The notes beneath the pieces were generated by a model. It saw nothing but the letters and a program-made list of their open reading frames with translations. It made no database searches and was not told the origin of the DNA. Below are positions 47,317 through 59,880 of a DNA stretch of 64,000 nucleotides, one piece after another. Source of the stretch: Tubulanus polymorphus (taxonomy: Eukaryota > Nemertea > Palaeonemertea > Tubulaniformes > Tubulanidae); assembly GCF_964204645.1 (NCBI RefSeq), contig NC_134027.1, positions 18,960,485 through 19,024,484 of the forward strand, written 5' to 3'. The translations under genes were made by a program, and so were the position numbers. Numbering within the stretch: position 1 is the first letter of the stretch; each line of letters opens with the position of its first letter.

Positions 47317-47826
47317 AACAAAACGTAAAAATCTAACCGTTTTGATAATACCTCCTCCATCGGATCGCCAAGATAGCGAGACAATGTATACTATATTTCT
47401 TTGTTTTAACGCAGTTTTATCGCGATCCTGCCGAGGTACGTCGGTGATTGAATAAATTAAAAGTTTATTTACTATCGGTCATCAGCCACTCCGACAGAAA
47501 ATACCGGGATAATTTTCAATTCGCTCCACCGAACGATGCCTCAGCAACGCGTGTCGCCTTTCCCTTATGCGAGAGTCGGTCGCTCAATGATTGACGGTAA
47601 ATGAGGGTGAGGAAACTATGAGAACAGCTACTTAGCAACTCAATCTATGACGTCACATTTCCACAAAATAGCCAATCTGCTGAAAGAAAGTAATGATTTG
47701 TGAATATTTCCGACGACGAAATTTTGATAGCTACTGCATTCAGCTAAAAGCGCAAACAAACAATGGAATAGCTCTTTGCGATGCGCTTTTAATTTTCCAA
47801 ATAAGTCGAGGAAAATGTGAAAAAAA

Positions 47827-47944
47827 GTCTACAGCACCCGGTATTCCCAGGCGGTCACCCATCCAAGTACTAACCGGGCCCGACGTTGCTTAACTTCGGT
47901 GATCGGACGAGAACCGGTGCTTTCAACGTGGTATGGCCGTAGAC
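47827..47944 (-). rRNA. 5S rRNA copy 7 (consensus)
   Basis: 118 nt, identical to consensus, followed by a T-run. Confidence 0.98.
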
Positions 47945-48454
47945 AACAAAACGTAAAAATCTAACCGTTTTGATAATACCTCCTCCATCGGATCGCCAAG
48001 ATAGCGAGACAATGTATACTATATTTCTTTGTTTTAACGCAGTTTTATCGCGATCCTGCCGAGGTCCGTCGGTGAATAAATGAATAAAAAGGTTTATTTA
48101 CTATCGGTCATCAGCCACTCCGAGAGAAAATACTCGGAGAATTTTCAATTCGCTCCACCGAAAGATGCCTCAGCAACGCGTGTCGCCTTTCCCTTATGCG
48201 AGAGTCGGTCGCTCAATGATTGACGGTAAATGAGGGTGAGGAAACTATGAGAACAGCTACTTAGCAAATCAATCTATGACGTCACATTTCCACAAAATAG
48301 CCAATCTACTGAAAGAAAGTAATGATTTTTGAATATTTCCGACAACGAAATTTTGATAGCTACTACATTCAGTTAAAAGCTCAAACAAATAATGAAATAG
48401 CTCTTTGCGATGCGCTTTAATTTTCGAAATAAATCGAGAAAAATTCGAAAAAAA

Positions 48455-48572
48455 GTCTACAGCACCCGGTATTCCCAGGCGGTCACCCATCCAAGTACTA
48501 ACCGGGCCCGACGTTGCTTAACTTCGGTGATCGGACGAGAACCGGTGCTTTCAACGTGGTATGGCCGTAGAA
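48455..48572 (-). rRNA. 5S rRNA copy 8
   Basis: 118 nt, consensus except for the first base (T for G). First gene of the 2,119-bp block duplicated at 50574. Confidence 0.97.
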
Positions 48573-48782
48573 AACAAAACGTAAAAATCTAACCGTTTTG
48601 ATAATACCTCCTCCATCGGATCGCCAAGATAGCGAGACAATGTATACTATATTTCTTTGTTTTAACGCAGTTTTATCGCGATCCTGCCGAGGTCCGTTGG
48701 TGAATAAATAAATTTAAAGGTTTATTTACTATCGGCATCAGCCACTCCGAGAGAAAATACTCGGAGAATTTTCAATTCGCTC

Positions 48783-49020
48783 CACCGAAAGATGCCTCAG
48801 CAACGCGTGTCGCCTTTCCCTTATGCGAGAGTCGGTCGCTCAATGATTGACGGTAAATGAGGGTGAGGAAACTATGAGAACAGCTACTTAGCAACTCAAT
48901 CTATGACGTCACATTTCCACAAAATAGACAATCTGCTGAAAGAAAGTAATGATTTGTGAATATTTCCGACGACGAAATTTTGTTAGCACCTACATTCAGC
49001 TAAAAGCGCAAAAAAAACAC
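48783..49020. repeat. Partial spacer duplication in 5S unit (first instance)
   Basis: The spacer segment starting CCGAAAGATGCC occurs at 48785 and again at 49020, about 235 bp apart, without a 5S gene between. The same arrangement is at 50904/51139, near 55459/55694 and near 62552/62788. The first copy carries TGTTAGCACC in place of TGATAGCTACT. It accounts for the 867-bp units. Confidence 0.93.
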
Positions 49021-49321
49021 CGAAAGATGCCTCAGCAACGCGTGTCGCCTTTCCCTTATGCGAGAGTCGGTCGCTCAATGATTGACGGTAAATGAGGGTG
49101 AGGAAACTATGAGAACAGCTACTTAGCAACTCAATCTATGACGTCACATTTCCACAACATAGCCAATCTGCTGAAAGAAAGTAATGATTTGTGAATATTT
49201 CCAACGACGAAATTTGGATAGCTACTACATTCAGCTAATTTAAAGCGCAAACAAACAATGAAATAGCTCTTTGCGATGTGCTTTTAATTTTCCAAATAAG
49301 TCGAGGAAAATTCGAAAAAAA

Positions 49322-49439
49322 GTCTACAGCACCCGGTATTCCCAGGCGGTCACCCATCCAAGTACTAACCGGGCCCGACGTTGCTTAACTTCGGTGATCG
49401 GACGAGAACCGGTGCTTTCAACGTGGTATGGCCGTAGAC
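49322..49439 (-). rRNA. 5S rRNA copy 9 (consensus)
   Basis: 118 nt, identical to consensus. The interval to copy 8 is 867 bp because of a partial spacer duplication. Confidence 0.98.
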
Positions 49440-49948
49440 AACAAAACGTAAAAATCTAACCGTTTTGATAATACCTCCTCCATCGGATCGCCAAGATAGC
49501 GAGACAATGTATACTTTATTTCTTTGTTTTAACGCAGTTTTATCGCGATCCTGCCGAGGTACGTCGGTGATTGAATAAATTAAAGGTTTATTTACTATCG
49601 GTCATCAGCCACTCCAACAGAAACTACTCGGATAATTTTCAATTCGCTCCACCGAAAGATGCCTCAGCAACGCGTGTCGCCTTTCCCTTATGCGAGAGTC
49701 GGTCGCTCAATGATTGACGGTAAATGAGGGTGAGGAAACTATGAGAACAGCTACTTAGCAACTCAATATATGACGTCACATTTCCACAAAATAGGCAATC
49801 TGCTGAAAGAAAGTAATGATTTGTGAATATTTCCGACGACGAAATTTTGATAGCTACTACATTCAGCTAAAAGCTCAAACAAATAATGAAATAGCTCTTT
49901 GCGATGCGCTTTAATTTTCGAAATAAATCGAGAAAAATTCGAAAAAAA

Positions 49949-50066
49949 GTCTACAGCACCCGGTATTCCCAAGCGGTCACCCATCCAAGTACTAACCGGG
50001 CCCGACGTGGCTTAACTTCGGTGATCGGACGAGAACCGGTGCTTTCAACGTGGTATGGCCGTAGAC
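49949..50066 (-). rRNA. 5S rRNA copy 10
   Basis: 118 nt with two changes: sense GCCACGTCGG for GCAACGTCGG in the intermediate region, and CCGCTTGGG for CCGCCTGGG near the 3' end. Copy 13 shares only the first. Confidence 0.96.
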
Positions 50067-50573
50067 AACAAAACGTAAAAATCTAACCGTTTTGATAATA
50101 CCTCCTCCATCGGATCGCCAAGATAGCGAGACAATGTACTTTAAATCTTTGTTTTAACGCAGTTTTATCGCGATCCTGCCGAGGTACGTCGGTGATTGAA
50201 TAAATTAAAAGTTTATTTACTATCGGTCATCAGCCACTCCGACAGAAAATACTCGGAGAATTTTCAATTCGCTCCACCGAAAGATGCCTCAGCAACGCGT
50301 GTCGCCTTTCCCTTATGCGAGAGTCGGTCGCTCAATGATTGACGGTAAATGAGGGTGAGGAAACTATGAGAACAGCTACTTAGCAAATCAATCTATGACG
50401 TCACATTTCCACAAAATAGCCAATCTACTGAAAGAAAGTAATGATTTTTGAATATTTCCGACAACGAAATTTTGATAGCTACTACATTCAGTTAAAAGCT
50501 CAAACAAATAATGAAATAGCTCTTTGCGATGCGCTTTAATTTTCGAAATAAATCGAGAAAAATTCGAAAAAAA

Positions 50574-50691
50574 GTCTACAGCACCCGGTATTCCCAGGCG
50601 GTCACCCATCCAAGTACTAACCGGGCCCGACGTTGCTTAACTTCGGTGATCGGACGAGAACCGGTGCTTTCAACGTGGTATGGCCGTAGAA
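50574..50691 (-). rRNA. 5S rRNA copy 11
   Basis: 118 nt, consensus except for the first base, like copy 8 exactly 2,119 bp to the left. Confidence 0.97.
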
Positions 50692-51440
50692 AACAAAACG
50701 TAAAAATCTAACCGTTTTGATAATACCTCCTCCATCGGATCGCCAAGATAGCGAGACAATGTATACTATATTTCTTTGTTTTAACGCAGTTTTATCGCGA
50801 TCCTGCCGAGGTCCGTCGGTGAATAAATAAATTTAAAGGTTTATTTACTATCGGCATCAGCCACTCCGAGAGAAAATACTCGGAGAATTTTTAATTCGCT
50901 CCACCGAAAGATGCCTCAGCAACGCGTGTCGCCTTTCCCTTATGCGAGAGTCGGTCGCTCAATGATTGACGGTAAATGAGGGTGAGGAAACTATGAGAAC
51001 AGCTACTTAGCAACTCAATCTATGACGTCACATTTCCACAAAATAGACAATCTGCTGAAAGAAAGTAATGATTTGTGAATATTTCCGACGACGAAATTTT
51101 GTTAGCACCTACATTCAGCTAAAAGCGCAAAAAAACCACCGAAAGATGCCTCAGCAACGCGTGTCGCCTTTCCCTTATGCGAGAGTCGGTCGCTCAATGA
51201 TTGACGGTAAATGAGGGTGAGGAAACTATGAGAACAGCTACTTAGCAACTCAATCTATGACGTCACATTTCCACAACATAGCCAATCTGCTGAAAGAAAG
51301 TAATGATTTGTGAATATTTCCGACGACGAAATTTGGATAGCTACTACATTCAGCTAATTTAAAGCGCAAACAAACAATGAAATAGCTCTTTGCGATGTGC
51401 TTTTAATTTTCCAAATAAGTCGAGGAAAATTCGAAAAAAA

Positions 51441-51558
51441 GTCTACAGCACCCGGTATTCCCAGGCGGTCACCCATCCAAGTACTAACCGGGCCCGACGT
51501 TGCTTAACTTCGGTGATCGGACGAGAACCGGTGCTTTCAACGTGGTATGGCCGTAGAC
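51441..51558 (-). rRNA. 5S rRNA copy 12 (consensus)
   Basis: 118 nt, identical to consensus; 2,119 bp from copy 9. Confidence 0.98.
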
Positions 51559-52067
51559 AACAAAACGTAAAAATCTAACCGTTTTGATAATACCTCCTCC
51601 ATCGGATCGCCAAGATAGCGAGACAATGTATACTTTATTTCTTTGTTTTAACGCAGTTTTATCGCGATCCTGCCGAGGTACGTCGGTGATTGAATAAATT
51701 AAAGGTTTATTTACTATCGGTCATCAGCCACTCCAACAGAAACTACTCGGATAATTTTCAATTCGCTCCACCGAAAGATGCCTCAGCAACGCGTGTCGCC
51801 TTTCCCTTATGCGAGAGTCGGTCGCTCAATGATTGACGGTAAATGAGGGTGAGGAAACTATGAGAACAGCTACTTAGCAACTCAATATATGACGTCACAT
51901 TTCCACAAAATAGGCAATCTGCTGAAAGAAAGTAATGATTTGTGAATATTTCCGACGACGAAATTTTGATAGCTACTACATTCAGCTAAAAGCTCAAACA
52001 AATAATGAAATAGCTCTTTGCGATGCGCTTTAATTTTCGAAATAAATCGAGAAAAATTCGAAAAAAA

Positions 52068-52185
52068 GTCTACAGCACCCGGTATTCCCAGGCGGTCACC
52101 CATCCAAGTACTAACCGGGCCCGACGTGGCTTAACTTCGGTGATCGGACGAGAACCGGTGCTTTCAACGTGGTATGGCCGTAGAC
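52068..52185 (-). rRNA. 5S rRNA copy 13
   Basis: 118 nt with the same GCCACG change as copy 10, 2,119 bp away; otherwise consensus. Confidence 0.97.
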
Positions 52186-52686
52186 AACAAAACGTAAAAA
52201 TCTAACCGTTTTGATAATACCTCCTCCATCGGATCGCCAAGATAGCGAGACAATGTACTTTAAATCTTTGTTTTAACGCAGTTTTATCGCGATCCTGCCG
52301 AGGTACGTCGGTGATTGAATAAATTAAAAGTTTATTTACTATCGGTCATCAGCCACTCCGACAGAAAATACTCGGAGAATTTTCAATTCGCTCCACCGAA
52401 AGATGCCTCAGCAACGCGTGTCGCCTTTCCCTTATGCGAGAGTCGGTCGCTCAATGATTGACGGTAAATGAGGGTGAGGAAACTATGAGAACAGCTACTT
52501 AGCAAATCAATCTATGACGTCACATTTCCACAAAATAGCCAATCTACTGAAAGAAAGTAATGATTTTTGAATATTTCCGACAACGAAATTTTGATAGCTA
52601 CTACATTCAGTTAAAAGCTCAAACAAATAATGAAATAGCTCTTTGCGATGCGCTTTAATTTTCGAAATAAATCGAGAAAAATTCGA

Positions 52687-53868
52687 AAACAAGAAAATTA
52701 ATTTTAGAAAATTATTTGACGCCTGCGAAAAAAATGTATAATTTCTTGGCTAAGCTAATGTGGAATTGCAAATTTGAAATCGAAGTTTTAAGAAATTTGG
52801 GGAATGATGAGATTTGGCGATTGGGTAGATGATACAGCGGGTCTTCGACTCTAGTAGTGGTTTAAATTTTTTTATCAAAAATTCTCAATAATTGATCGCG
52901 AACTTGCGACCGACTTCATTTACTTATGCCTCTAAGCTGGTCTGCAACTTCATTGCCTCCATGGTTGAAGAACGAGCTCTTCTGATGTCTGCTTCATCAT
53001 GACTTCGAGCATATCGTGTGGCCTAGCCAGCCGGCCCGGGCCACGGGTTTGGCTGTCACTCGATATCCTAGAGTCTTGAGTCTGGGTGGGTTGAAGTAGA
53101 CATTGTCATTTAAAATAACATGCTTATGTTGTTCTGTATGAATTACCCGTGTGTCATGTATGTTGTATTAATTTATTTTAAAATTTGGTATTTATTGAAT
53201 TTGGGAATTTTATCCCGAAATTTCAATGTAATAAGGATCAATAAAAAATTGAATTGAATTGTCACTCATACACATGCCATCAGAGGACGCGGAGCCGTAT
53301 ATGATAGCTATGCTATTATAAATTGCTAATCTCACGAAACCTGCATACTCCTAATATCAAACATATTTTCTAAAACGTTTGAATATTGAAATCATATGTT
53401 TACACATTTTCATATTGACCGCTTGTAGCCGCTGATGAAATTCACGCCGGCCCTACACACATCGTAGATAGCTTCGTCATTCCACCGGCATGCCCACGTC
53501 AGGGTCTGACTTTTATATCAGACTTCCAAATCGTGTATACATCCGCCATTTAACCGAATAATCCGATTTACTTATCATTTCTATTTATGCCTGCCGCTTC
53601 TGATATAATCATACATCCTTTACTATTACAATACGTCTTCTAATGATATTCAATGCAATATAATATTTCGACGTTCAAATATAGGTCATTATATAATCAC
53701 AGGAAGCCATTCTACATCTATGTCAATAACATTTTGCCAGATAGCTTGTTTGTGTACACATAGACCTGTGTCATTTTGCACATCGATTTACGGCTGTCGT
53801 TTGTAAAATGACGCTGAATGGTTAACATTGTTTAGGTTTCATAATGGTAACGTTTTATAAGGCGTCAA
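52687..53868. mobile_element. ~1.18-kb insertion in the 5S array at a 5S terminator
   Basis: The array periodicity predicts a 5S copy at 52693 (50574 + 2119), but spacer runs to the A-tract and then unrelated sequence follows to 53868, after which a complete 5S gene starts at 53873. Nearly all of it (52687-53854) is homologous to 35781-36930, so it is a dispersed repeat. TTTGACGCCT near the left end (52715) is inverted near the right end (53860-53869), but not at the extreme termini. No clear coding capacity; class unknown. Confidence 0.85.
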
Positions 53869-53872
53869 AAAA

Positions 53873-53990
53873 GTCTACAGCACCCGGTATTCCCAGGCGG
53901 TCACCCATCCAAGTACTAACCGGGCCCGACGTTGCTTAACTTCGGTGATCGGACGAGAACCGGTGCTTTCAACGTGGTATGGCCGTAGAC
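53873..53990 (-). rRNA. 5S rRNA copy 14 (consensus, insertion at its 3' end)
   Basis: 118 nt, identical to consensus. The 1.18-kb insertion ends only about four A bases left of it, so on the transcribed strand a T-run remains and termination may be kept. Confidence 0.97.
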
Positions 53991-54500
53991 AACAAAACGT
54001 AAAAATCTAACCGTTTTGATAATACCTCCTCCATCGGATCGCCAAGATAGCGAGACAATGTATACTATATTTCTTTGTTTTAACGCAGTTTTATCGCGAT
54101 CCTGCCGAGGTCCGTCGGTGAATAAATGAATAAAAAGGTTTATTTACTATCGGTCATCAGCCACTCCGAGAGAAAATACTCGGAGAATTTTCAATTCGCT
54201 CCACCGAAAGATGCCTCAGCAACGCGTGTCGCCTTTCCCTTATGCGAGAGTCGGTCGCTCAATGATTGACGGTAAATGAGGGTGAGGAAACTATGAGAAC
54301 AGCTACTTAGCAACTCAATCTATGACGTCACATTTCCACAAAATAGCCAATCTACTGAAAGAAAGTAATGATTTTTGAATATTTCCGACAACGAAATTTT
54401 GATAGCTACTACATTCAGTTAAAAGCTCAAACAAATAATGAAATAGCTCTTTGCGATGCGCTTTAATTTTCGAAATAAATCGAGAAAAATTCGAAAAAAA

Positions 54501-54619
54501 GTCTACAGCACCCGGTATTCCCAGGCGGTCACCCATCCAAGTACTAACCGGGCCCGACGTTGCTTAACTTCGGTGATCGAACGAGAACCGGTGCTTCCCA
54601 ACGTGGTATGGCCGTACAC
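54501..54619 (-). rRNA. 5S rRNA copy 15 (hybrid of type I and type II)
   Basis: 119 nt. The 5' part has the type II changes (GTGTACGG, GTTGGGAAGCA, CGTTCGATC), while the 3' part, including box C GGATGGGTGACC, is consensus. It looks like a recombinant or gene-conversion product. Confidence 0.93.
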
Positions 54620-55128
54620 AATTAAACGTAAAAATCTAACCGTTTTGATAATACCTCCTCCATCGGATCGCCAAGATAGCGAGACAATGTATACTTTATT
54701 TCTTTGTTTTAACGCAGTTTTATCGCAATCCTGCCGAGGTACGTCGGTGATTGAATACATTAAAAGTTTATTTACTATCGGTCATCAGCCACTCCGACAG
54801 AAAATACTCGAAGAATTTTCAATTCGCTCCACCGAAAGATGCCTCAGCAACGCGTGTCGCCTTTCCCTTATGCGAGAGTCGGTCGCTCAATGATTGACGG
54901 TAAATGAGGGTGAGGAAACTATGAGAACAGCTACTTAGCAACTCAATATATGACGTCACATTTCCACAAAATAGGCAATCTGCTGAAAGAAAGTAATGAT
55001 TTTTGAATATTTCCGACGACGAAATTTTGATAGCTACTACATTCAGTTAAAAGCTCAAACAAATAATGAAATAGCTCTTTGCGATGCGCTTTAATTTTCG
55101 AAATAAATCGAGAAGAATTCGAAAAAAA

Positions 55129-55246
55129 GTCTACAGCACCCGGTATTCCCAGGCGGTCACCCATCCAAGTACTAACCGGGCCCGACGTTGCTTAACTTCG
55201 GTGATCGGACGAGAACCGGTGCTTTCAACGTGGTATGGCCGTAGAC
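55129..55246 (-). rRNA. 5S rRNA copy 16 (consensus)
   Basis: 118 nt, identical to consensus. Confidence 0.98.
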
Positions 55247-55995
55247 AACAAAACGTAAAAATCTAACCGTTTTGATAATACCTCCTCCATCGGATCGCCA
55301 AGATAGCGAGACAATGTATACTATATTTCTTTGTTTTAACGCAGTTTTATCGCGATCCTGCCGAGGTCCGTCGGTGAATAAATGAATAAAAAAGTTTATT
55401 TACTATCGGTCATCAGCCACTCCGAGAGAAAATACTCGGAGAATTTTCAATTCGCTCCACCGAAAGATGCCTCAGCAACGCGTGTCGCCTTTCCCTTATG
55501 CGAGAGTCGGTCGCTCAATGATTGACGGTAAATGAGGGTGAGGAAACTATGAGAACAGCTACTTAGCAACTCAATCTATGACGTCACATTTCCACAAAAT
55601 AGACAATCTGCTGAAAGAAAGTAATGATTTGTGAATATTTCCGACGACGAAATTTTGTTAGCACCTACATTCAGCTAAAAGCGCAAAAAAACCACCGAAA
55701 GATGCCTCAGCAACGCGTGTCGCCTTTTCCTTATGCGAGAGTCGGTCGCTCAATGATTGACGGTAAATGAGGGTGAGGAAACTATGAGAACAGCTACTTA
55801 GCAACTCAATCTATGACGTCACATTTCCACAACATAGCCAATCTGCTGAAAGAAAGTAATGATTTGTGAATATTTCCGACGACGAAATTTGGATAGCTAC
55901 TACATTCAGCTAATTTAAAGCGCAAACAAACAATGAAATAGCTCTTTGCGATGTGCTTTTAATTTTCCAAATAAGTCGAGGAAAATTCAAAAAAA

Positions 55996-56113
55996 GTCTA
56001 CAGCACCCGGTATTCCCAGGCGGTCACCCATCCAAGTACTAACCGGGCCCGACGTTGCTTAACTTCGGTGATCGGACGAGAACCGGTGCTTTCAACGTGG
56101 TATGGCCGTAGAC
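55996..56113 (-). rRNA. 5S rRNA copy 17 (consensus)
   Basis: 118 nt, identical to consensus; 867 bp from copy 16 because of the partial spacer duplication. Confidence 0.98.
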
Positions 56114-56619
56114 AACAAAACGTAAAAATCTAACCGTTTTGATAATACCTCCTCCATCGGATCGCCAAGATAGCGAGACAATGTACTTTGAATCTTTGTT
56201 TTAACGCAGTTTTATCGCGATCCTGCCGAGGTACGTCGGTGATTGAATAAATTAAAGGTTTATTTACTATCGGTCATCAGCCACTCCGACAGAAACTACT
56301 CGGATAATTTTCAATTCGCTCCACCGAAAGATGCCTCAGCAACGCGTGTCGCCTTTCCCTTATGCGAGAGTCTGTCGTTCAATGATTGACGGTAAATGAT
56401 GTTGAGGAAACTATGAGAACAGCTACTTAGCAACTCAATCTATGACGTCACATTTCTACAAAATAGCCAATCTGCTGAAAGAAAGTAATGATTTGTGAAT
56501 ATTTCCAACGACGAAATTTTGATAGCTACTACATTCAGTTAAAAGCGCAAACAAATAATGAAATAGGTCTTTGCGATGCGCTTTAATTTTCGAAATAAAT
56601 CGAGGAAAATTCGAAAAAA

Positions 56620-56738
56620 GTCTACAGCACCCGGTATTCCCAGGCGGTCAGTCATCCAAGTACTATCCGGGCCCGACGTTGCTTAACTTCGGTGATCTAA
56701 CGAGAACCGGTGCTTCCCAACGTGGTATGGCCGTACAC
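56620..56738 (-). rRNA. 5S rRNA copy 18 (type II variant, likely pseudogene)
   Basis: 119 nt with the full type II set and a further private difference (sense CGTTAGATC). The box C change GGATGACTGACC suggests weak TFIIIA binding. Confidence 0.9.
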
Positions 56739-57251
56739 AATTAAACGTAAAAATCTAACCGTTTTGATAATACCTCTTCCATCGGATCGCCAAGATAGCG
56801 AGACAATGTATACTTTATTTCTTTGTTTTAACGCAGTTTTATCGCAATCCTGCCGAGGTACGTCGGTGATTGAATACATTAAAAGTTAATTTACTATCGG
56901 TCATCAGCCACTCCGACAGAAAATACTCGAAGAATTTTCAATTCGCTCCACCGAAAGATGCCTCAGCAACGCGTGTCGCCTTTCCCTTATGCGAGAGTCG
57001 GTCGCTCAATGATTGACGGTAAATGAGGGTGAGGAAACTATGAGAACAGCTACTTAGCAACTCAATCTATGACGTCACATTTCCACAACATAGCCAATCT
57101 GCTGAAAGAAAGTAATGATTTGTGAATATTTCCGACGACGAAATTTGGATAGCTACTACATTCAGCTAATTTAAAGCGCAAACAAACAATGAAATAGCTC
57201 TTTGCGATGTGCTTTTAATTTTCCAAATAAGTCGAGGAAAATTCAAAAAAA

Positions 57252-57369
57252 GTCTACAGCACCCGGTATTCCCAGGCGGTCACCCATCCAAGTACTAACC
57301 GGGCCCGACGTTGCTTAACTTCGGTGATCGGACGAGAACCGGTGCTTTCAACGTGGTATGGCCGTAGAC
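57252..57369 (-). rRNA. 5S rRNA copy 19 (consensus)
   Basis: 118 nt, identical to consensus. The upstream flank has AACCATTTTGAT on + instead of AACCGTTTTGAT, shared only with copy 25. Confidence 0.98.
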
Positions 57370-57877
57370 AACAAAATGTAAAAATCTAACCATTTTGATA
57401 ATACCTCCTCCATCGGATCGCCAAGATAGCGAGACAATGTATACTTTATTTCTTTGTTTTAACGCAGTTTTATCGCGATCCTGCCGAGGTACGTCGGTGA
57501 TTGAATAAATTAAAGGTTTATTTACTATCGGTCATCAGCCACTCCAACAGAAACTACTCGGATAATTTTCAATTCGCTCCACCGAAAGATGCCTCAGCAA
57601 CGCGTGTCGCCTTTCCCTTATGCGAGAGTCTATCGCTCAATGATTGACGGTAAATGAGGTTGAGGAAACTATGAGAACAGCTACTTAGCAACTCAATCTA
57701 TGACGTCACATTTCTACAAAATAGCCAATCTGCTGAAAGAAAGTAATGATTTGTGAATATTTCCGACGACGAAATTTTGATAGCTACTACATTCAGCTAA
57801 AAGCGCAAACAAACAATGAAATAGCTCTTTGCGATGCGCTTTTGATTTTCCAAATAAGTCGAGGAAAATGTAAAAAA

Positions 57878-57995
57878 GTCTACAGCACCCGGTATTCCCA
57901 GGCGGTCACCCATCCAAGTACTAACCGGGCCCGACGTTGCTTAACTTCGGTGATCGGACGAGAACCGGTGCTTTCAACGTGGTATGGCCGTAGAC
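57878..57995 (-). rRNA. 5S rRNA copy 20 (consensus)
   Basis: 118 nt, identical to consensus. Its upstream spacer is nearly identical to that of copy 21, a recent unit duplication. Confidence 0.98.
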
Positions 57996-58508
57996 AACAA
58001 AACGTAAAAATCTAACCGTTTTGATAATACCTCCTTCATCGGATCGCCAAGATAGCGAGACAATGTATACTTTATTTCTTTGTTTTAACGCTGTTTTATC
58101 GCGATCCTGCCGAGGTACGTCGGTGATTTAATAAATTAAAGGTTTATTTACTATCGGTCATCAGCCACTCCGACAGAAACTACTCGGATAATTTTCAATT
58201 CGCTCCACCGAAAGATGCCTCAGCAACGCGTGTCGCCTTTCCCTTATGCGAGAGTCTGTCGCTCAATGATTGACGGTAAATGAGGGCGAGGAAACTATGA
58301 GAACAGCTACTTCGCAACTCAATCTATGACGTCACATTTCCACAACATAGCCAATCTGCTGAAAGAAAGTAATGATTTGTGAATATTTCCGACGACGAAA
58401 TTTGGATAGCTACTACATTCAGCTAATTTAAAGCGCAAACAAACAATGAAATAGCTCTTTGCGATGTGCTTTTAATTTTCCAAATAAGTCGAGGAAAATT
58501 CGAAAAAA

Positions 58509-58626
58509 GTCTACAGCACCCGGTATTCCCAGGCGGTCACCCATCCAAGTACTAACCGGGCCCGACGTTGCTTAACTTCGGTGATCGGACGAGAACCGGT
58601 GCTTTCAACGTGGTATGGCCGTAGAC
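58509..58626 (-). rRNA. 5S rRNA copy 21 (consensus)
   Basis: 118 nt, identical to consensus; 631 bp from copy 20. Confidence 0.98.
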
Positions 58627-59135
58627 AACAAAACGTAAAAATCTAACCGTTTTGATAATACCTCCTTCATCGGATCGCCAAGATAGCGAGACAATGTATA
58701 CTTTATTTCTTTGTTTTAACGCAGTTTTATCGCGATCCTGCCGAGGTACGTCGGTGATTTAATAAATTAAAGGTTTATTTACTATCGGTCATCAGCCACT
58801 CCGACAGAAACTACTCGGATAATTTTCAATTCGCTCCACCGAAAGATGCCTCAGCAACGCGTGTCGCCTTTCCCTTATGCGAGAGTCTGTCGCTCAATGA
58901 TTGACGGTAAATGAGGGCGAGGAAACTATGAGAACAGCTACTTCGCAACTCAATCTATGACGTCACATTTCCACAAAATAGCCAATCTGCTGAAAGAAAG
59001 TAATGATTTGTGAATATTTCCGACGACGAAATTTTGATAGCTACTACATTCAGTTAAAAGCTCAAACAAATAATGAAATAGCTCTTTGCGATGCGCTTTA
59101 ATTTTCGAAATAAATCGAGAAAAATTCGAAAAAAA

Positions 59136-59253
59136 GTCTACAGCACCCGGTATTCCCAGGCGGTCACCCATCCAAGTACTAACCGGGCCCGACGTTGCTT
59201 AACTTCGGTGATCGGACGAGAACCGGTGCTTTCAACGTGGTATGGCCGTAGAC
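59136..59253 (-). rRNA. 5S rRNA copy 22 (consensus)
   Basis: 118 nt, identical to consensus; one A-to-G change in the immediate upstream flank. Confidence 0.98.
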
Positions 59254-59762
59254 AACGAAACGTAAAAATCTAACCGTTTTGATAATACCTCCTCCATCGG
59301 ATCGCCAAGATAGCGAGACAATGTATACTTTATTTCTTTGTTTTAACGCAGTTTTATCCCGATCCTGCCGAGGTACGTCGGTGATTGAATAAATTAAAAG
59401 TTTATTTACTATCGGTCATCAGCCACTCCGACAGAAAATACCGGGATAATTTTCAATTCGCTCCAACGAACGATGCCTCAGCAACGCGTGTCGCCTTTCC
59501 CTTATGCGAGAGTCGGTCGCTCATTGATTGACGGTAAATGAGGTTGAGGAAACTATGAGAACAGCTACTTAGCAACTCAATCTATGACGTCACATTTCTA
59601 CAAAATAGCCAATCTGCTGAAAGAAAGTAATGATTTGTGAATATTTCCAACGACGAAATTTTGATAGCTACTACATTCAGTTAAAAGCGCAAACAAATAA
59701 TGAAATAGCTCTTTGCGATGCGCTTTAATTTTCGAAATAAATCGAGAAAAATTCGAAAAAAA

Positions 59763-59880
59763 GTCTACAGCACCCGGTATTCCCAGGCGGTCACCCATCC
59801 AAGTACTAACCGGGCCCGACGTTGCTTAACTTCGGTGATCGGACGAGAACCGGTGCTTTCAACGTGGTATGGCCGTAGAC
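59763..59880 (-). rRNA. 5S rRNA copy 23 (consensus)
   Basis: 118 nt, identical to consensus. Confidence 0.98.
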
